Part shown: in pieces, positions 37,859 through 39,232 of the stretch | How positions within the stretch are numbered: position 1 is the stretch's first letter | How the letters are laid out: every line of letters begins with the position of its first letter | DNA from: Patescibacteria group bacterium | GTDB taxonomy: Bacteria > Patescibacteriota > Minisyncoccia > JAHIHE01 > JAGLIN01 | DNA length: 39,232 bases | Direction: 5' to 3' | NCBI GenBank assembly: GCA_029210775.1 | Contig: JARGGI010000001.1 | Location: forward strand, 119,200 to 158,431 | Position numbers and translations under genes: made by a program | Notes under the pieces: model-generated | What the model was told of the DNA's origin: nothing | Database searches by the model: none | What the model saw: only the letters and a program-made list of their open reading frames with translations

Positions 37859-39073
37859 TTACGAATTTATAAGTTTATTGTAAATGTTGATTATTTTATC
37901 GGCAGTTCTTACCCATGTAAAATTGCTAACCTCTGAAAGTCCATTAAATGAAAGGCATTCTCCAAGTTCATCGTGACTAATAACAGATAATATTTGATTT
38001 GCCATTTCATTAACATCCCAAAAATCAGTTTTTAGACAATGATTTACTATTTCGCTTGCTCCTGATTGTTTTGAAATCAAAACTGGCGTTCCACTTGCAA
38101 TTGCCTCAAGTGCTGTAATTCCAAATGGTTCAGAAACGGATGGCATAATATATAAATCAGCCATTTTGTATATTTTTTTGAGTTTTTTCCCTCGTAAAAA
38201 TCCAGTAAACAAAACCCTATCGGCAATGCCCAAACTCGCTGCTTGTTCAATAATTTGTTGATCCATGTCTCCAGATCCAGAAATTACGAAAATGACATCT
38301 TTGTTTTTTTCCAGCACTTTCTTTGCTGCACAGAGAAAATAATCTGGTCCTTTGTGAAGAGTTAATCTTCCAAGAAACAACACAACTTTGTTTTTGTTAA
38401 TATCAAAGGAACTTCTAAATTCAGTTTGATCATCAAATTCATCTTTGTTAATCGCATTATGTACTACTTCAATTTTATTCTCGCTAACATTATAACACTT
38501 TAGAATTCTGTTTTTTGTAAAATTGCTTACTGCTATAATTTTATCAGCCTTTTCAAGCCCTTCTTTTTCAATTTCGAAAACTTGTGGATTTACGCTGTGC
38601 CCGCCACTTCTGTCGAGTTCCGTTGAATGAACATGAGCAACCAATGGTTTTCCGGAAACTTTTTTTGCTTTAATTCCGGATGGAAATGTCATCCAATCAT
38701 GAATATGAATTACATCATGATTAACCTCAGAGGCAATTTCTCCTGCAATTTGTGAATATCTAAACACTTCTTGAATTAAATCTTTGCAATAATCGTTTGT
38801 TAATCCTCTTTCCTCAAACATTAAAAGCCTTCTTTTATAATTTTGAGAAGTCATGTATGAAACTAATAGAGAGTCTATATTTTTTATTTTTATTTTTGGT
38901 AGCTTAGTAGAAATTACATTTAAAAAATTTTCATTTATTTTGTAATTTCGCGGGAGAACAAAATTAATCTCAATATTTTTTTCAGACAATGATTTTGTTA
39001 TTCCATAGCAAGCAGTTCCCAGCCCACCACTATTGAACGGAGGGAATTCCCAACCGAACATAAGAACTTTCAT
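37859..39073 (-). CDS. GT4-family glycosyltransferase (starch/glycogen-synthase-like)
   Basis: 404 residues, two Rossmann domains. The N-terminus reads MKVLMFGWEFPPFNSGGLGT (1-20), with the GGLGT loop typical of glycogen synthase-like and sucrose-synthase-like GT4 enzymes. HIHDWMTFPSGIKAKKVSGK and HVHSTELDRSGGHSVNP follow. The donor-binding half contains VVLFLGRLTLHKGPDYFLCA and EPFGITALEAIASGTPVLIS (315-334). The enzyme transfers a sugar from a nucleotide sugar with retention. Either glycogen/maltooligosaccharide synthesis or cell-surface glycan is possible; the GH57 and debranching neighbours favour the first. It is first of the long minus-strand series and has an extended -10 promoter. Confidence 0.88.
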   Translation of the reverse strand: MKVLMFGWEFPPFNSGGLGTACYGITKSLSEKNIEINFVLPRNYKINENFLNVISTKLPKIKIKNIDSLLVSYMTSQNYKRRLLMFEERGLTNDYCKDLIQEVFRYSQIAGEIASEVNHDVIHIHDWMTFPSGIKAKKVSGKPLVAHVHSTELDRSGGHSVNPQVFEIEKEGLEKADKIIAVSNFTKNRILKCYNVSENKIEVVHNAINKDEFDDQTEFRSSFDINKNKVVLFLGRLTLHKGPDYFLCAAKKVLEKNKDVIFVISGSGDMDQQIIEQAASLGIADRVLFTGFLRGKKLKKIYKMADLYIMPSVSEPFGITALEAIASGTPVLISKQSGASEIVNHCLKTDFWDVNEMANQILSVISHDELGECLSFNGLSEVSNFTWVRTADKIINIYNKLINS

Positions 39074-39116
39074 TTTGTTTTTTTATTTTATAAGTTTATA
39101 TTATGTCTTAATTTAT

Positions 39117-39125
39117 ATTATACCA
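39117..39125 (-). promoter_or_regulatory. Extended -10 promoter of the sugar-metabolism series
   Basis: On the minus strand TGGTATAAT (39117-39125) combines a perfect -10 with the TGN extension; the -35 (around CTGTTT) is poor. The predicted start near 39110 leaves a leader of about 37 bases before the GT4 ATG at 39073. The region from 39126 to the window end holds no gene I can see, only loosely repeated ATGTC and AGCAAT tracts. Confidence 0.6.
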
Positions 39126-39232
39126 TAAAACAATAAAAAACAGAAACAATGTATATGTCGCAGCAATATGATAATGTCATAGTATAGCAATTTAGAAATG
39201 TCATACCTGATTGCTAATTATTTCATAACTGT

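Noticed and set aside
39155-39215. Loose direct repeats (ATGTC, AGCAAT) considered as a CRISPR or iteron array.
   Set aside because: Only three imperfect units with irregular spacing are present, and no cas or rep gene is nearby.

Overview
The window reads as a piece of a Patescibacteria (CPR) chromosome, most likely a Parcubacteria-like lineage. This is inferred from low GC, gene starts that mostly lack a Shine-Dalgarno sequence, charged proteins of unknown family around a TraD-like ATPase, an archaeal-type UMP kinase, a ribose-1,5-bisphosphate isomerase homologue and a glycogen-type sugar locus. TGA ends several genes (for example 16749-16751), so the code is the standard bacterial one. No parS, CRISPR array, rRNA or intact insertion sequence was seen.

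Layout. 1-1620: a truncated secreted HEXXH metalloprotease and tRNA-Gly(TCC). 1693-8359: five minus-strand genes behind a strong promoter at 8461-8489, ending in a membrane-anchored TraD/VirD4-like ATPase; the other four are coiled-coil or charged proteins of unknown function, and this is the best candidate for an uncharacterised system. 8580-10309: a CaCA cation exchanger and a basic unknown protein. 10310-10891: a palindromic repeat and a decayed transposase. 10892-17657: envelope genes (FtsQ, FemX-like, DegT aminotransferase, membrane-fused MurF) and an alpha/beta hydrolase, with a truncated UMP-kinase-like relic between degT and murF. 17696-17992: a frameshifted relic. 18013-21419: serS, lysS and greA. 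21554-24422: an unknown protein, a 55-residue coiled-coil gene and parB-parA with a promoter that predicts a leaderless parA mRNA. 24563-27266: tRNA-Leu(CAA), a small membrane protein, an SDH-type Clp-fold protease and a lycopene-cyclase-like membrane protein. 27238-39073: one long minus-strand series running from a glycosyltransferase, GH57 enzyme, small conserved protein, response regulator, GalT-like transferase and debranching-type glucosidase, through PorA, ribose-1,5-bisphosphate isomerase, UMP kinase and TsaC, to an MFS carrier and UppP.

Together the genes suggest a small fermentative cell that stores and breaks down alpha-glucan, salvages nucleotides, and keeps peptidoglycan synthesis and cell division.

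The most striking observation is a set of palindromic repeats of about 73-126 bp. Some lie between genes, but three copies lie inside essential-type genes (two in murF, one in uppP) without breaking the frame, adding about 30-35 residues each. This resembles the Rickettsia palindromic elements. Four intergenic regions also hold relics or possible relics: a transposase, a kinase N-terminus, an unknown small gene, and a short ORF with an in-frame stop.
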